Positions 22,426-31,657 are shown, counted from the stretch's first letter. The stretch is DNA of 64,000 nucleotides from Quadrisphaera granulorum (GCF_003149145.1 NZ_QGDQ01000002.1:223180-287179); one strand, 5' to 3'. Numbers and translations are program-made. Notes: generated by a model not told the origin, from the sequence alone.

Positions 22426-24838
22426 GGCGCAGGGAGCCCAGGCGACGACGGCTCCGCGTCCCGACCACGGTGACGTACTCGATCTCCACCTCGGACCCTG
22501 CTGACTCGCCACCTTCCAGCGCTGCCAGCAGCAGCTGGTGCTCGTGAGCCTTCAGCTGCGGTGCGAGCTCGGCCAGCCGGTCCGGGCGCCCCTGGCTTGC
22601 GGCGGCGCGTGACGGGCGTGCCGCCGGCTGCGTCTTCCGCTTCGCCGGCGCCGCTTCGGGCTGGGCTGGCTTGGACGGCTTGGCCTTGGTGGTCTCCGTG
22701 GGCTCATCACCGCGTGCGTCGGCCGTTCCCGCAGCCCCCGACCCAGGGACGAGGTCGACTACCGTCCCGGCCTCCTCCGGCATCGGCAGGTACCCCGCGG
22801 CGCGCAGCGCCGTCAGCACCTGCTCGGGCGTCGCCGTCGTCGTCGCCACCGTGGGGGCGATCCGCACCAAGCCGAGCTTGCCCAGGGCGCGATCGGCGCA
22901 GACCTGCGCCAGCAGTGGCTCGTCGGGGCAGCGCAGCACGCTCACGGCCGGGCGGACGCGCAGCACCCCGTGGGTGCGGGCCACGTCGCGGACGAGGTAC
23001 ACGAGCGGCTGCGGGAGCCTCCCACCAGCGGCCACGGACTCCAGGCGGTGCAGCAGCCCGTCCGCCCCGGCGCCCTCGTCGAGCGCCCTGCGGACGCTGC
23101 CCGGTGACAGCCGCCACACCACCGCGCCGCCGCGCCCCTCCCGGTCAGCGCAGGAGTCGAGGAGCCGGCTCACCCCGGCCGCGGGGTCTCCGGGGACGAC
23201 GGCGGTGAGGTCCGCCCCGAACAGCACCTCGTCGATGCTCGACGGCATCGCACCGCCGAGCAGCTGCAGTGCGCCCGCCTCGTCGCCGGCCAGGAGCAGA
23301 CGGCCCAGCGGCGCCAGCGCACCGCGGGCGATGAGGCCAGCCCGCTCTGCCTCCTGCCACGCGTAGCTGTAGGGCGTGTCGGTGGCGTAGGCGTGCACGG
23401 CGTGCGCCGCGGGGAGCTCCCACCGGGCAGCTGGTGCGATCTGCTGCAGGGTCGTCGCCTCCAGCGGGCCGAGGCGCGCCAGGGCTGACAGGAGAGCTGT
23501 CCGACTGGCAGCGCACCCGCCGCATCCTTCGGGGAGCAGCAGCGGCGGCCGGGGCTTGCCGTTCTGATCGGGTTCGGTGAGGTGGTCGGGGGCGGCGAGC
23601 CACGCCGTGGCCAGCGCCAGGGCGCGTTCGGCGGGGTCACGCTCGCGCCAGGCCACGCCCTCCGGTGAGACCGTCACGGTGTCTCCCTCGGGGCTGTACC
23701 CGCCCGGGGCGCCCAGCAGTGCGCCGTGCTCGTCGGCGATCAGCCCCCGCAGGCCGAGGACGTCGAGGGCGAAGCGGACGGTGGCCTCGTCGGTGGTGAA
23801 CAGCTTGGCGAGCCGACGCACCTCGCGCACACCGACGCCTCCGCTGCGCAGCTGCGGGAGGGGAGCGCGCTCCAGCTCGTCGACCAGTGCGGTGGCGGTG
23901 GCGGTGAGCTCGTGCAGCGCGGCGCTCGCCGCAGACGCCACCGCCTCTTCGGAGACGGTGTGCACGGGGATCTCGGGGCGCACCGGATCGAACGGAAGGG
24001 GCACGCCGTCCGGACGCAGCGCCATCACCACCTCACGGGGCAGCGCGGGGCCGAAGGAGTAGAGGCCGAAGACGTCGTACGGGGACACCGGGTACGTCTC
24101 CCACCCCCCGTAGCCGTAGCCGCCGCGCCGGTTGCGGTAGGCCAGGCCGTGCTGCTCGGCCCAGCGCAGCGCCTCCTGCTCGTGCTGCATCGCCGCGGGT
24201 GTGACATCAGCCGTTCCCGTCGGGGTGAACCGGGCGGCCAGCGCCTTCCGCACCCGCGGGGGCGCGGTGGAGACCACGGAGCGCACGAGCGCTTCGTCGA
24301 GGAGCGCAGCGTGCAGTGCCGCCAGTGACGACTGCCGGTTCTTGGGACCCGAGACCCGGCGGTTCAGCTTGCGCAGTGCGGTGTCGGCCTCGGTGCCCGT
24401 CAGCTGCTCCACGACCTCCTCGACGATCGGACCGAGGGGCTGGGGCGGCTGCACCCGGCGACGCAGCCGGGGCGCGGGGTGCACCACCTCGCCGTCGTCC
24501 CACACCAGGGCCCGCTCCAGCAGGTGCTCCAGGCACGGGGCCAGCGTCGTCGTGTCCGTCCCCAGCAGGTCGGCAAGGCGTGGGCGGGTGGTCGCCCCGA
24601 CCAGCAGCACCGCAACGAGCACCTGGGTGGGACCGAGTGGCAGCGCGGTCGAGACCGCGGCCAGGGCGTTCCCGTCGATCAACCGCTCGGCAAGGCCCGC
24701 CGGCCCGGCCGCACCACGCTTCCGCCCAGGAGCGGGGCGCGTCGTGTCCGGTCGGGCCGCCTCGACCCGAGCGCGCTGCTCCGGTGTCCATCCGGCGACG
24801 TGCTCGGCGAACGCGCGCACCTGCTCCTCCTCGGCCAT
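22295..24838 (-). CDS. Helicase-associated-domain protein (XPB/Ssl2-like N-terminal domain)
   Basis: A roughly 847-aa protein starting at ATG 24838 (GTG 24841 is directly before it). I recognise the actinobacterial family annotated as helicase-associated or XPB/Ssl2 N-terminal-like. It has winged-helix-like repeats (LGPTQVLVAVLLVGATTRPR, VREVRRLAKLFTTDEATVRF), a central LPEGCGGCAASRTALLSALA region, and HGVLRVRPAVSVLRCPDEPL. It carries no Walker A or DEAD/H box, so it is not itself a helicase. After a Pro/Lys-rich linker (about 700-760) the end forms a WYL-like domain (EVEIEYVTVVGTRSRRRLGS). A nucleic-acid or regulatory role is inferred. Confidence 0.75.
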   Translation of the reverse strand: MAEEEQVRAFAEHVAGWTPEQRARVEAARPDTTRPAPGRKRGAAGPAGLAERLIDGNALAAVSTALPLGPTQVLVAVLLVGATTRPRLADLLGTDTTTLAPCLEHLLERALVWDDGEVVHPAPRLRRRVQPPQPLGPIVEEVVEQLTGTEADTALRKLNRRVSGPKNRQSSLAALHAALLDEALVRSVVSTAPPRVRKALAARFTPTGTADVTPAAMQHEQEALRWAEQHGLAYRNRRGGYGYGGWETYPVSPYDVFGLYSFGPALPREVVMALRPDGVPLPFDPVRPEIPVHTVSEEAVASAASAALHELTATATALVDELERAPLPQLRSGGVGVREVRRLAKLFTTDEATVRFALDVLGLRGLIADEHGALLGAPGGYSPEGDTVTVSPEGVAWRERDPAERALALATAWLAAPDHLTEPDQNGKPRPPLLLPEGCGGCAASRTALLSALARLGPLEATTLQQIAPAARWELPAAHAVHAYATDTPYSYAWQEAERAGLIARGALAPLGRLLLAGDEAGALQLLGGAMPSSIDEVLFGADLTAVVPGDPAAGVSRLLDSCADREGRGGAVVWRLSPGSVRRALDEGAGADGLLHRLESVAAGGRLPQPLVYLVRDVARTHGVLRVRPAVSVLRCPDEPLLAQVCADRALGKLGLVRIAPTVATTTATPEQVLTALRAAGYLPMPEEAGTVVDLVPGSGAAGTADARGDEPTETTKAKPSKPAQPEAAPAKRKTQPAARPSRAAASQGRPDRLAELAPQLKAHEHQLLLAALEGGESAGSEVEIEYVTVVGTRSRRRLGSLRLIGQEAGKTSLRATSLPDGEERTFRLDRIVAVHPVSGAEAAEG

Positions 24839-24933
24839 CACCGGTCAAGTCAAGCGCAGATGCGGTCGTGGGTGGCGCACGCCCATGATCACGAGGGGAG
24901 GGGGGTGCTGGTGGCGGGAGCCCGGGGCGCGGA

Positions 24934-24939
24934 TAGCGT
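24934..24939 (+). promoter_or_regulatory. -10 element TAGCGT of a probable leaderless transcript
   Basis: TAGCGT ends eight bases before GTG 24948. A CGGAGG lies in that gap but only one base from the GTG, too close to work as a ribosome-binding site. Confidence 0.5.
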
Positions 24940-24947
24940 CCGGAGGC

Positions 24948-25733
24948 GTGAGTGACCTCGCCGCCAAGGCCCAGACCCTGCTCGACCTGCACCGCGCCCC
25001 GGAGCTGCTGGTGCTCGCCAACGCGTGGGACGTCGTGTCCGCGCGCGCGGTGGCCGCCGTCGAGGGGACGAAGGCCATCGCCACGCCCAGCCACGGCATC
25101 GCGGCGACCTTCGGCTACGAGGACGGCGAGCAGATCCCCCTCGACCTGCACCTGGACATGGTCGCGCGCATCGCCTCCGACGTCTCCCTGCCGGTGACCA
25201 TGGACTTCGAGTCGGGCTACGGGGACCCGGGCGAGACCACCCGCCGTGCGATCGCCGCCGGAGCGGTGGGCGGCAACCTCGAGGACGGGCTGAGGCCCCT
25301 GGAGGAGTCGGTGGCCGCCGTCGAAGCGAGCCTGCGCGCGGCGCGTGACGCCGGCGTGCCCGGCTTCGTGCTCAACGCCCGCACGGACGCGTTCACGAAG
25401 GCCCCTGCCGGACAGGACCCCACGGACACGCTCGCCGAGGCGATCACCCGGTGCAAGGCCTACCTCGAGGTCGGCGCGCCAGTGGTGTTCGTGCCCCGAG
25501 CCGCGCAGCGCGAGCACGTCGAGGCGCTCGTCTCCGAGCTCGGCCGCGGCGTCGTCACGCTGATCTCCATCCCCGGCGTCTCGCTGCCCGCGCGTGAGCT
25601 GGAGCAGCTCGGGGTGGCCCGCCTGTCCACGGGGCCCTTCACCCAGCGCGTGGCCCTCACCGCCCTGCAGGACGCCACGGCGGAGCTCCTCGCTGGCGGC
25701 GTGCTGCCGCCGGGTACGCGCGCTCTGAACTGA
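24948..25733 (+). CDS. Isocitrate lyase/PEP mutase superfamily enzyme
   Basis: A 261-aa (beta/alpha)8 protein. Metal- and substrate-site motifs are present: SVSLPVTMDFESGYGDPGET-like sequence around residue 84, GNLEDGLRP, and FVLNARTDAF. The KKCGH motif of isocitrate lyase is missing, so it is not ICL. The short length and NARTD fit the 2-methylisocitrate lyase-like, oxaloacetate decarboxylase and phosphonomutase branch; the exact reaction cannot be decided. It probably has a leaderless mRNA. Upstream, 24881-24893 carries a copy of the CGTGATCATGGGC repeat core. Confidence 0.83.
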   Translation: MSDLAAKAQTLLDLHRAPELLVLANAWDVVSARAVAAVEGTKAIATPSHGIAATFGYEDGEQIPLDLHLDMVARIASDVSLPVTMDFESGYGDPGETTRRAIAAGAVGGNLEDGLRPLEESVAAVEASLRAARDAGVPGFVLNARTDAFTKAPAGQDPTDTLAEAITRCKAYLEVGAPVVFVPRAAQREHVEALVSELGRGVVTLISIPGVSLPARELEQLGVARLSTGPFTQRVALTALQDATAELLAGGVLPPGTRALN

Positions 25734-25739
25734 CCGCCT

Positions 25740-25784
25740 TTCAGTCGGCGATCGATTCCAAGCCTTCAGTCGGCGATCGATTCC
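25740..25784. repeat. 25-bp-period tandem duplication at the end of the GGDEF gene
   Basis: TTCAGTCGGCGATCGATTCC occurs at 25740-25759 and 25765-25784. It covers the last codons and stop of the diguanylate cyclase (minus strand), so the stop region ESIAD* exists twice. Confidence 0.8.
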
Positions 25785-27196
25785 GAGCCGACGGCACGGT
25801 CTTCGGCACGGCGCGGCCCGCTCCTCCTGTCAGGAGCGGGCGCGTCGTCGTCCCCCGCCACCACCACGGTCCCGTCGAGGCCCTTGGCCCGATACATGGC
25901 TTCGTCGGCGCGCTCCTGCAGGACGACGGCGGACGTCGCGTGCAGCGGGGCGACCGCCACACCGGCGCTCGCCCCGACCGAGGCGGTGCTGTGCCCCAGG
26001 CGCACGGGCCGGCTCAGCACCGTCACGGCCGCGGCGGCACGGCGGCGGGCGGTCGCGCGATCGGCGCCGGGCACCACGAGGGCGAACTCGTCGCCGCCCA
26101 GCCGCACCACCACCTCGTCGCTGCCGGCGCTCTCGCGCAGGCGCCGGGCCAGCTCCACCAGCAGCTCGTCACCGGCGGCATGACCCAGCGTGTCGTTGAC
26201 CGCCTTGAACCTGTCGAGGTCGATGACCACCAACCCGACGACGGCGCCGCCCTCCACCCCCGCGAGTGCTTCCTGGAGGGCGCGCCGGTTGCCCAGCCCG
26301 GTGAGTGCGTCGGTCATGGCCTGCGCTCGGATGTGGTTGAGCGCATCCAGCTGACGGAACACCACCACGGTCTTGGCCGTGACCAGCACCATCGTCAGCA
26401 GGGCGGCCCAGGCAGCCGCGCTGGTCAACGGCTCCACCAGGTGCCACGCGATCATGCCGATGCTCGTGGTGGTGAGAACCACCGGGGCGATGACCACGTC
26501 CGAGGTGCTCTCGAGGGCTGTCTCGCCTGCCGCGGGATCGCGCAGGAGGACGGCGATCGTGAGGGCGGCGGCGACGCCGACCCGCAAGACGGCCGCTGCG
26601 TCGGACCCCGGCCCGTACCCGGCCGAGGCAGCGAGTCCTGCGACCTCCGCGGCGAACAGCATCGCGGCGCCGGCGGTCAGGGTCCTCATCCGCGGATCGT
26701 GGGGGCGCAGCAGCAGCGTGGCGGTGAGAGAGAAGGTGGTGGCGATCTGCGCCGCTCCGGTGGGGACGAGCACGATCGTTGCCCACCCCCCACCGATCCC
26801 GGTGGACCGCTCCAGGAGCGGTGCGCCGAGCGCCCAGGTGACCCCCAGCGCCAGAACGGCGCCGCCCGCGATGTCGAGCCAGCTGCGTGCGGCCGAAGTG
26901 ATCAACCGGCTGCGCAGCATCCGCATCTGGGCGATGACCAGGGATGCGCTGAGCGCCAACGAGGCTGTCCCCGCGAGCACCAACGGGGCGGCGGCGCCGC
27001 GCAGCGGCACGACGTCACCGATCGCCGTGAGGACCAGAAGCAGCAACCCGGCAGAGCACAGTGCCACGCCGCCCGGCGTGGCCCCGCCTCCCGGCACTGG
27101 CTCTCCTCGTGCTCGCTGCCAGCGGTTCGCTAAGAGCAGCACGAAGATGGCGACGAGCGCCCCCGCTGCCACGATCGCGGGGCTCAGATGGCCCAC
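25766..27196 (-). CDS. Membrane-bound diguanylate cyclase (GGDEF)
   Basis: A 476-aa protein with about seven to eight N-terminal membrane helices (residues 1-290) and a C-terminal GGDEF domain. The domain has AMTDALTGLGNRRALQEAL, VVIDLDRFKAVNDTLGHAAG, and the active-site loop RLGGDEFALV, intact for c-di-GMP synthesis. An Asp/Arg-rich tail ends in GSESIAD. I chose GTG 27196 (GAGG six bases upstream) over TTG 27256. The membrane part is a putative sensor without recognised ligand motif. No EAL or PilZ partner is nearby. Confidence 0.9.
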   Translation of the reverse strand: MGHLSPAIVAAGALVAIFVLLLANRWQRARGEPVPGGGATPGGVALCSAGLLLLVLTAIGDVVPLRGAAAPLVLAGTASLALSASLVIAQMRMLRSRLITSAARSWLDIAGGAVLALGVTWALGAPLLERSTGIGGGWATIVLVPTGAAQIATTFSLTATLLLRPHDPRMRTLTAGAAMLFAAEVAGLAASAGYGPGSDAAAVLRVGVAAALTIAVLLRDPAAGETALESTSDVVIAPVVLTTTSIGMIAWHLVEPLTSAAAWAALLTMVLVTAKTVVVFRQLDALNHIRAQAMTDALTGLGNRRALQEALAGVEGGAVVGLVVIDLDRFKAVNDTLGHAAGDELLVELARRLRESAGSDEVVVRLGGDEFALVVPGADRATARRRAAAAVTVLSRPVRLGHSTASVGASAGVAVAPLHATSAVVLQERADEAMYRAKGLDGTVVVAGDDDAPAPDRRSGPRRAEDRAVGSESIAD

Positions 27197-27350
27197 GGTC
27201 GCCTCGGATCCATGGCCCCCCCAGCCCGCGCCCTCTCCGGGCAGCGGAGGGCGCAACGTCCGATCCTCTCAGGCGTCGATCACCGGCGGAGAGGCATCCG
27301 TGACACGACGGGGCTGGCGGCGGCGTTGGCGCGCCCGGCAGGATCGCCTC

Positions 27351-28841
27351 ATGGCAGATGAGTCCTCCGCATCCTTCCCTGGCCCCCGCGCCGACATCGG
27401 CGTCACCGGTCTGGCGGTCATGGGCCGCAACCTGGCCCGAAACTTCGCCCGGAACGGCCACGTGACGGCCCTGTACAACCGCACCCAGAGCCGTGTGGAC
27501 GAGCTGATCGAGCAGTTCGGTGACGAGGGTGACTTCGTGCCCAGCACCGACCTGAAGTCCTTCGTGGCCTCCCTCAAGCGCCCACGCCGCATCATGATCA
27601 TGGTGAAGGCCGGGAAGGCCACCGACGCCGTCATCGACGAGCTGGTGCCCCTCCTGGAAGAGGGCGACATCGTCATCGACGGCGGCAACGCCCACTTCGA
27701 CGACACCCGCCGCCGCGAGCAGGCCCTCAAGGCCAAGGGCCTTCACTTCGTCGGCACCGGTGTCTCCGGTGGCGAGGAGGGTGCGCTCAACGGGCCGAGC
27801 ATCATGCCCGGCGGCTCGAAGGAGTCCTACGAGGCCCTCGGACCGATCCTGGAGTCGATCGCCGTCGCCGTCGACGGCACCCCCTGCTGCACCTACGTCG
27901 GCCCCGACGGTGCGGGCCACTTCGTGAAGATGGTCCACAACGGCATCGAGTACGCCGACATGCAGCTCATCGCCGAGGCGTACGAGCTGCTGCGCCAGGG
28001 CCTGGGCAAGACCCCCGCCGAGCTCGCCGACGTGTTCCGCACCTGGAACGAGGGCGACCTCGAGTCCTTCCTCATCGAGATCACCGCGAGGGTGCTCGAC
28101 AAGACCCACCCCGGTGCCGACGGCTCGCCGGTACCCCTGGTCGACCTCATCGTCGACGCCGCCGAGCAGAAGGGCACCGGCCGCTGGACGGTGCAGACGG
28201 CCCTGGAGCTCGGCGTGCCCACCACGGGCATCGCCGAGGCTGTCTTCGCGCGGTCGCTGTCCGGCTCGGTGGACCAGCGCAAGGCCGTGCAGGCCGCCGG
28301 CACCCTGGTCGGTCCCACCGGCGGGTCGCTCGCAGGCGCCGAGGCGGAGGGCTTCGTCGACGCCGTCCGTGACGCGCTCTACGCCTCCAAGGTGGTCGCC
28401 TACGCGCAGGGCTTCGACATGATCCAGGCCGGATCTGACCAGTACGGCTGGGACGTCGACAAGGGCGCCATGGCCACCATCTGGCGCGGCGGCTGCATCA
28501 TCCGCGCGCAGTTCCTCAACCGCATCAAGGAGGCGTACGACAAGGACGCCCACCTGGCCTCGCTGCTCCTGGACGAGTACTTCGCCGCTGCCGTGGGCAA
28601 CGCGCAGGACTCCTGGCGCCGCGTGGTGGCCACCGCCGTCCGGCTGGGCATTCCGGTGCCGGGCTTCTCCAGCGCCCTGTCCTACTACGACGGCCTGCGC
28701 CGCGAGCGCCTGGGTGCCGCGCTCGTGCAGGGCCAGCGCGACCTCTTCGGCGCACACACCTACGGCCGCGTCGACAAGCCCGGAACGTTCCACACGCTGT
28801 GGTCCGGCGACGGCTCCGAGGAGCGCCAGGACGCCCACTGA
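27351..28841 (+). CDS. gnd: 6-phosphogluconate dehydrogenase, decarboxylating
   Basis: A 496-aa enzyme of the oxidative pentose phosphate pathway, forming ribulose 5-phosphate, CO2 and NADPH. The Rossmann motif is GLAVMGRNLARNFARNGH. IMIMVKAG, DGGNAHFDDTRRRE, GTGVSGGEEGALNGPSIMPG and the catalytic Lys in HFVKMVHNGIEYADMQ follow. The all-helical C-terminal domain ends with HTYGRVDKPGTFHTLWSGDG. Length matches the long dimeric Gnd form. It is divergent from the GGDEF gene and ends in a strong hairpin. Confidence 0.97.
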   Translation: MADESSASFPGPRADIGVTGLAVMGRNLARNFARNGHVTALYNRTQSRVDELIEQFGDEGDFVPSTDLKSFVASLKRPRRIMIMVKAGKATDAVIDELVPLLEEGDIVIDGGNAHFDDTRRREQALKAKGLHFVGTGVSGGEEGALNGPSIMPGGSKESYEALGPILESIAVAVDGTPCCTYVGPDGAGHFVKMVHNGIEYADMQLIAEAYELLRQGLGKTPAELADVFRTWNEGDLESFLIEITARVLDKTHPGADGSPVPLVDLIVDAAEQKGTGRWTVQTALELGVPTTGIAEAVFARSLSGSVDQRKAVQAAGTLVGPTGGSLAGAEAEGFVDAVRDALYASKVVAYAQGFDMIQAGSDQYGWDVDKGAMATIWRGGCIIRAQFLNRIKEAYDKDAHLASLLLDEYFAAAVGNAQDSWRRVVATAVRLGIPVPGFSSALSYYDGLRRERLGAALVQGQRDLFGAHTYGRVDKPGTFHTLWSGDGSEERQDAH

Positions 28842-28858
28842 CGCACGTCGTCCGCCCA

Positions 28859-28909
28859 CAGGCGGGTGTCGCGGGTTCCCTGTCCACAGGGCCCCGCGGC
28901 ACCCGCCTG
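28859..28909 (+). terminator. Hairpin terminator after gnd
   Basis: Arms 28859-28875 and 28893-28909 pair over 17 bp with one G-U wobble (outer CAGGCGGGTG/CACCCGCCTG). A 5-bp stem, CCCTG/CAGGG, lies in the loop. It begins 18 bases after the gnd stop. Confidence 0.8.
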
Positions 28910-28980
28910 ATGCTGTCCGCACCCGCCGTCAGCCTGGCTGGCGAGCGGGTCGAGGGACCCGCAGCGAGGTGGGTGCTGAC

Positions 28981-30474
28981 GTGGGATCGCTGTACCGGGG
29001 ACCGTGGAACGGCTCGGCGTGCGCGTGCGGGCGGCCGGGGTGCGACGGGTCGGGCGCGCGCGAGGAGTGGCAGGAGCTGCTCGACCAGCTCCACGAAGAC
29101 GTCGACGACGACGCCTGGCCCGAGGAAGACGTCCATGGCGACGGAGCCAACGACGATTTCGACGACGACGACGGCGGCTGGGGTGCCGGCCCCTACGGCC
29201 AGGGTCCGCCGCGCACCACAGCGGAGCTGATCTCCGACGCGGGGGACGCGCTGCGCACGGGCGGGCGGACCACCGCGGCCCAGGTGCTGGCCGCCGGGCG
29301 CGAGGACGAGGTGGACCTCGCCGTGAGGGCGCTGCTGCTGGAGACCCTCGAGCGTCGCTGGGACCGCGGCTGGGAACCCGCTGACGTGCTGCGCTGGACG
29401 CGTCGCCACCTGGGCGCCGACCGCGTTCCGCTCGCGGGGCTGGCGATCGGTGCCGAGCTGGCGCGCCGGGGCCGGGCCGACCTGCCCCGGCGCTTCCGCC
29501 AGCAGGTGGAGGCCGCGGGCGTCGGCGTGGGCGAGGCGTCGCTCGGCTTCCTGCGCGACGCCGGGGCGGACCAGCGATCGCTGGGTGCCGCGGAGGCGTT
29601 GTGGGCCCCGGTCTGGGCCGTCGTCGCCGCCCAGGCCCTCCAGCTGGCGCTGGAGCTGGATCGGCAGCCGCCGCTACCGGTGATCGGCACCGCGCCCGAC
29701 GAGTCCCCGTGGACGCGGCCGGACGCGGCGCTCGAGGGAGCGGACCTCAAGGTGCTCGAGCGGGTGCGCCTGCTGCTGGCCAAGGCCGAGTCGACGACGT
29801 TCCCCGCCGAGGCCGAGGCGCTCACCGCGGCGGCGCAGAGCCTCGTGACGCGGCACAGCCTGGAGTCTGCGCTCGCCGCGAGCTCCGCGGCGGGCAGGCC
29901 CGGCGCGGGCGCGGGCTCCGCACCGAGCGGCGTGCGGATCGGGGTGGACGCCCCCTACGAGGGGCAGAAGGCTGCCCTGCTGGCGGCGGTGGCGCGCGCC
30001 AACCGGTGCAGCGCGGTGTGGCTGCGGTACGTGGGCTGCTCGATGGTGGTCGGCTTCGCCGCGGACCTCGCCGCCGTCGAGGTGCTGTTCACCTCGCTGT
30101 TGACGCAGGCCGTCCGCGGGATGACGGCGGCGGGCGCCGACGTGCGCCCCGGTGCGCGGACGCGGCGGCCGGAGTTCCGCCGGGCCTACCTGGAGTCCTT
30201 CGCCCGCCGCATCGGCCAGCGGCTCGACGAGGCGGCGCGCACCTCGGACTCCGAGGCCGCCGACCCCCGCCTGCTGCCCGTGCTGCGGGAGCGAGCGGCG
30301 GCGGTCGACGCTGCGGTGGCCGACGCCTTCCCCGAGCTGGTCACCCGCCGAGGCCCGCGGACGCTGGACCGGGCCGGATGGGCTTCCGGGTGGGCGGCTG
30401 CCGAGCTGGCCTCGTTGGACGCCGGGCAGGCCGTCACCGGGAGGGCGGCCCTGCCGAGCGCCGAGGGCGCCTGA
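28981..30474 (+). CDS. DUF2786-domain protein
   Basis: A 497-aa protein from GTG 28981. A Cys-containing start (SACACGRPGCDGSG) is followed by a highly acidic stretch (residues 40-65). A helical region contains WEPADVLRWTRRHLGADRVP. The DUF2786 segment, LERVRLLLAKAESTTFPAEA with the following EALTAAAQSLVTRHSL, starts near residue 260. The C-terminal half includes ANRCSAVWLRYVGCSMVVGF. DUF2786 proteins are found in actinobacteria and phages with unknown function; a nucleic-acid link has been proposed only loosely. It has no operon partner: gnd is terminated upstream and a hairpin follows. Confidence 0.8.
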   Translation: MGSLYRGPWNGSACACGRPGCDGSGAREEWQELLDQLHEDVDDDAWPEEDVHGDGANDDFDDDDGGWGAGPYGQGPPRTTAELISDAGDALRTGGRTTAAQVLAAGREDEVDLAVRALLLETLERRWDRGWEPADVLRWTRRHLGADRVPLAGLAIGAELARRGRADLPRRFRQQVEAAGVGVGEASLGFLRDAGADQRSLGAAEALWAPVWAVVAAQALQLALELDRQPPLPVIGTAPDESPWTRPDAALEGADLKVLERVRLLLAKAESTTFPAEAEALTAAAQSLVTRHSLESALAASSAAGRPGAGAGSAPSGVRIGVDAPYEGQKAALLAAVARANRCSAVWLRYVGCSMVVGFAADLAAVEVLFTSLLTQAVRGMTAAGADVRPGARTRRPEFRRAYLESFARRIGQRLDEAARTSDSEAADPRLLPVLRERAAAVDAAVADAFPELVTRRGPRTLDRAGWASGWAAAELASLDAGQAVTGRAALPSAEGA

Positions 30475-30499
30475 CGAACGGCCCCTGCCGCAGGCACGT

Positions 30500-30557
30500 C
30501 GCGACCGGCGCGGTGCTCCCTCCGAAAGGTTGGGAGGGGAGTGCCTCGCCGGTCGCG
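30500..30557 (+). terminator. Long stem between the DUF2786 gene and manganese catalase
   Basis: CGCGACCGGCG (30500-30510) and CGCCGGTCGCG (30547-30557) are perfect complements. Between them a second stem (CTCCCTCC against GGAGGGGAG, one bulge) closes a small loop. It may terminate the DUF2786 gene, or form a structured leader for the catalase, whose GTG is 64 bases on. Confidence 0.65.
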
Positions 30558-30620
30558 GGGTAGGGCACCCGTGAGCCGGTGGAGCAATCGCTGGTGCATA
30601 CCTCGAACCGAGGAGCCTTC

Positions 30621-31583
30621 GTGTACCTCCACGTCCAGCAGCTCATCCATGACATCGCCCAGGACGAGCCGGACCCCGCGGCCGCCAACGCCCTGCAGGA
30701 GGGGCTCGGCGGCCAGTTCGGCGAGATGCGCACGATGATGCAGTACCTGTTCCAGTCGATGAACTTCCGCGGAGACCCCCGCTCGAAGCCCTACAAGGAC
30801 CTCATGCAGGGCATCGGCACCGAGGAGATCAGCCATGTCGAGCTCATCGGGACGACGATCGCCCGGCTGACGGACGGTTCCCCGCGCTACCAGGGCAAGC
30901 AGACCGACCCGCTCGACGCCCCGGCCGCGGGCGGCGCGACGCCGCTGGCCAACGCCCTGAGCGAGGGCAACATCCACCACTACCTCGTCGGGGCGCAGGG
31001 GGCCTTGCCGGTCTACTCGGCCGGCAACCCGTGGAGCGGCTCCTACGTCTACAACTCGGGCAACCTCGTGCTCGACCTGCTCTACAACCTCATGCTCGAG
31101 TCGACGGGTCGGCTGCAGAAGTGCCGCCTCTACGAGATGACGAGCAACGCCACCGCCCGCTCGACGATCTCCTACCTCATCGTCCGCGACCAGGCCCACG
31201 AGAACGCCTACGCGCGGGCGCTGGAGACCCTCGGCGTGGACTGGAAGAAGACGCTGCCGATCCCCAAGACCAACGCCGAGCGCTTCCCGGAGGTCGCCGC
31301 GCTCGTGGAGAAGGGCCTGCAGAGCGTCAACTACACGTTCGACCTCACGGGGGCGAGCGAGGCGAGCAAGATCCTGCGCGGGCCGTCACCGTCGAACGAC
31401 GGCACCGAGCTGTCGGTGCCGCGCCAGGCGCCCGAGGGTGGTGAGCCCATCGTGGTGGCCCCGCCGCGGTTCGAGGAGTACGCCCCCGGCGTCGACCCGG
31501 AGCTGCTGGAGCTCATCGCCGCCACGGCCGAGCTCGAGGCCGCCGAGGTGGAGAACACCTTCGAGGCCGTCGCGAAGGGCTGA
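30621..31583 (+). CDS. Manganese catalase
   Basis: A 320-aa dimanganese catalase that breaks down hydrogen peroxide without haem. The four-helix bundle ligands are visible: Glu in LGGQFGEMRTMMQYLFQSMN, Glu and His in GIGTEEISHVELI, Glu in NLMLESTGRLQKC, and Glu/His in VRDQAHENAYARAL. I chose GTG 30621 (MYLHVQQLIHDI) because GAGGAG lies six bases upstream and homologues start there; GTG 30579 would add 14 non-conserved residues. The tail after residue 230 is longer and acidic. It is a stand-alone gene. Confidence 0.95.
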   Translation: MYLHVQQLIHDIAQDEPDPAAANALQEGLGGQFGEMRTMMQYLFQSMNFRGDPRSKPYKDLMQGIGTEEISHVELIGTTIARLTDGSPRYQGKQTDPLDAPAAGGATPLANALSEGNIHHYLVGAQGALPVYSAGNPWSGSYVYNSGNLVLDLLYNLMLESTGRLQKCRLYEMTSNATARSTISYLIVRDQAHENAYARALETLGVDWKKTLPIPKTNAERFPEVAALVEKGLQSVNYTFDLTGASEASKILRGPSPSNDGTELSVPRQAPEGGEPIVVAPPRFEEYAPGVDPELLELIAATAELEAAEVENTFEAVAKG

Positions 31584-31636
31584 CCGCGCAGCTGGCGTTC
31601 CGGCGACACCCCGGGAACAGGGGTGGTGCGGGCGGG

Positions 31637-31657
31637 GTTGAGTCTCATAGGCTCAAG
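31637..31657. promoter_or_regulatory. HAIR operator upstream of clpB (HspR site)
   Basis: GTTGAGT-CTCATAG-GCTCAAG has arms identical to HAIR 1 of dnaK, with the same 7-bp spacer. A TAGGCT hexamer (31648-31653) overlaps the right part and fits a -10. It lies 26 bases before the clpB GTG. Confidence 0.9.

Noticed and set aside
22295..24838. Active DNA helicase
   Set aside because: No Walker A, DEAD/H or helicase motifs are present; only helicase-associated and WYL-like parts are seen.
24948..25733. Isocitrate lyase (aceA)
   Set aside because: The protein is only 261 aa and lacks the KKCGH catalytic motif; it belongs to the wider PEP mutase superfamily.
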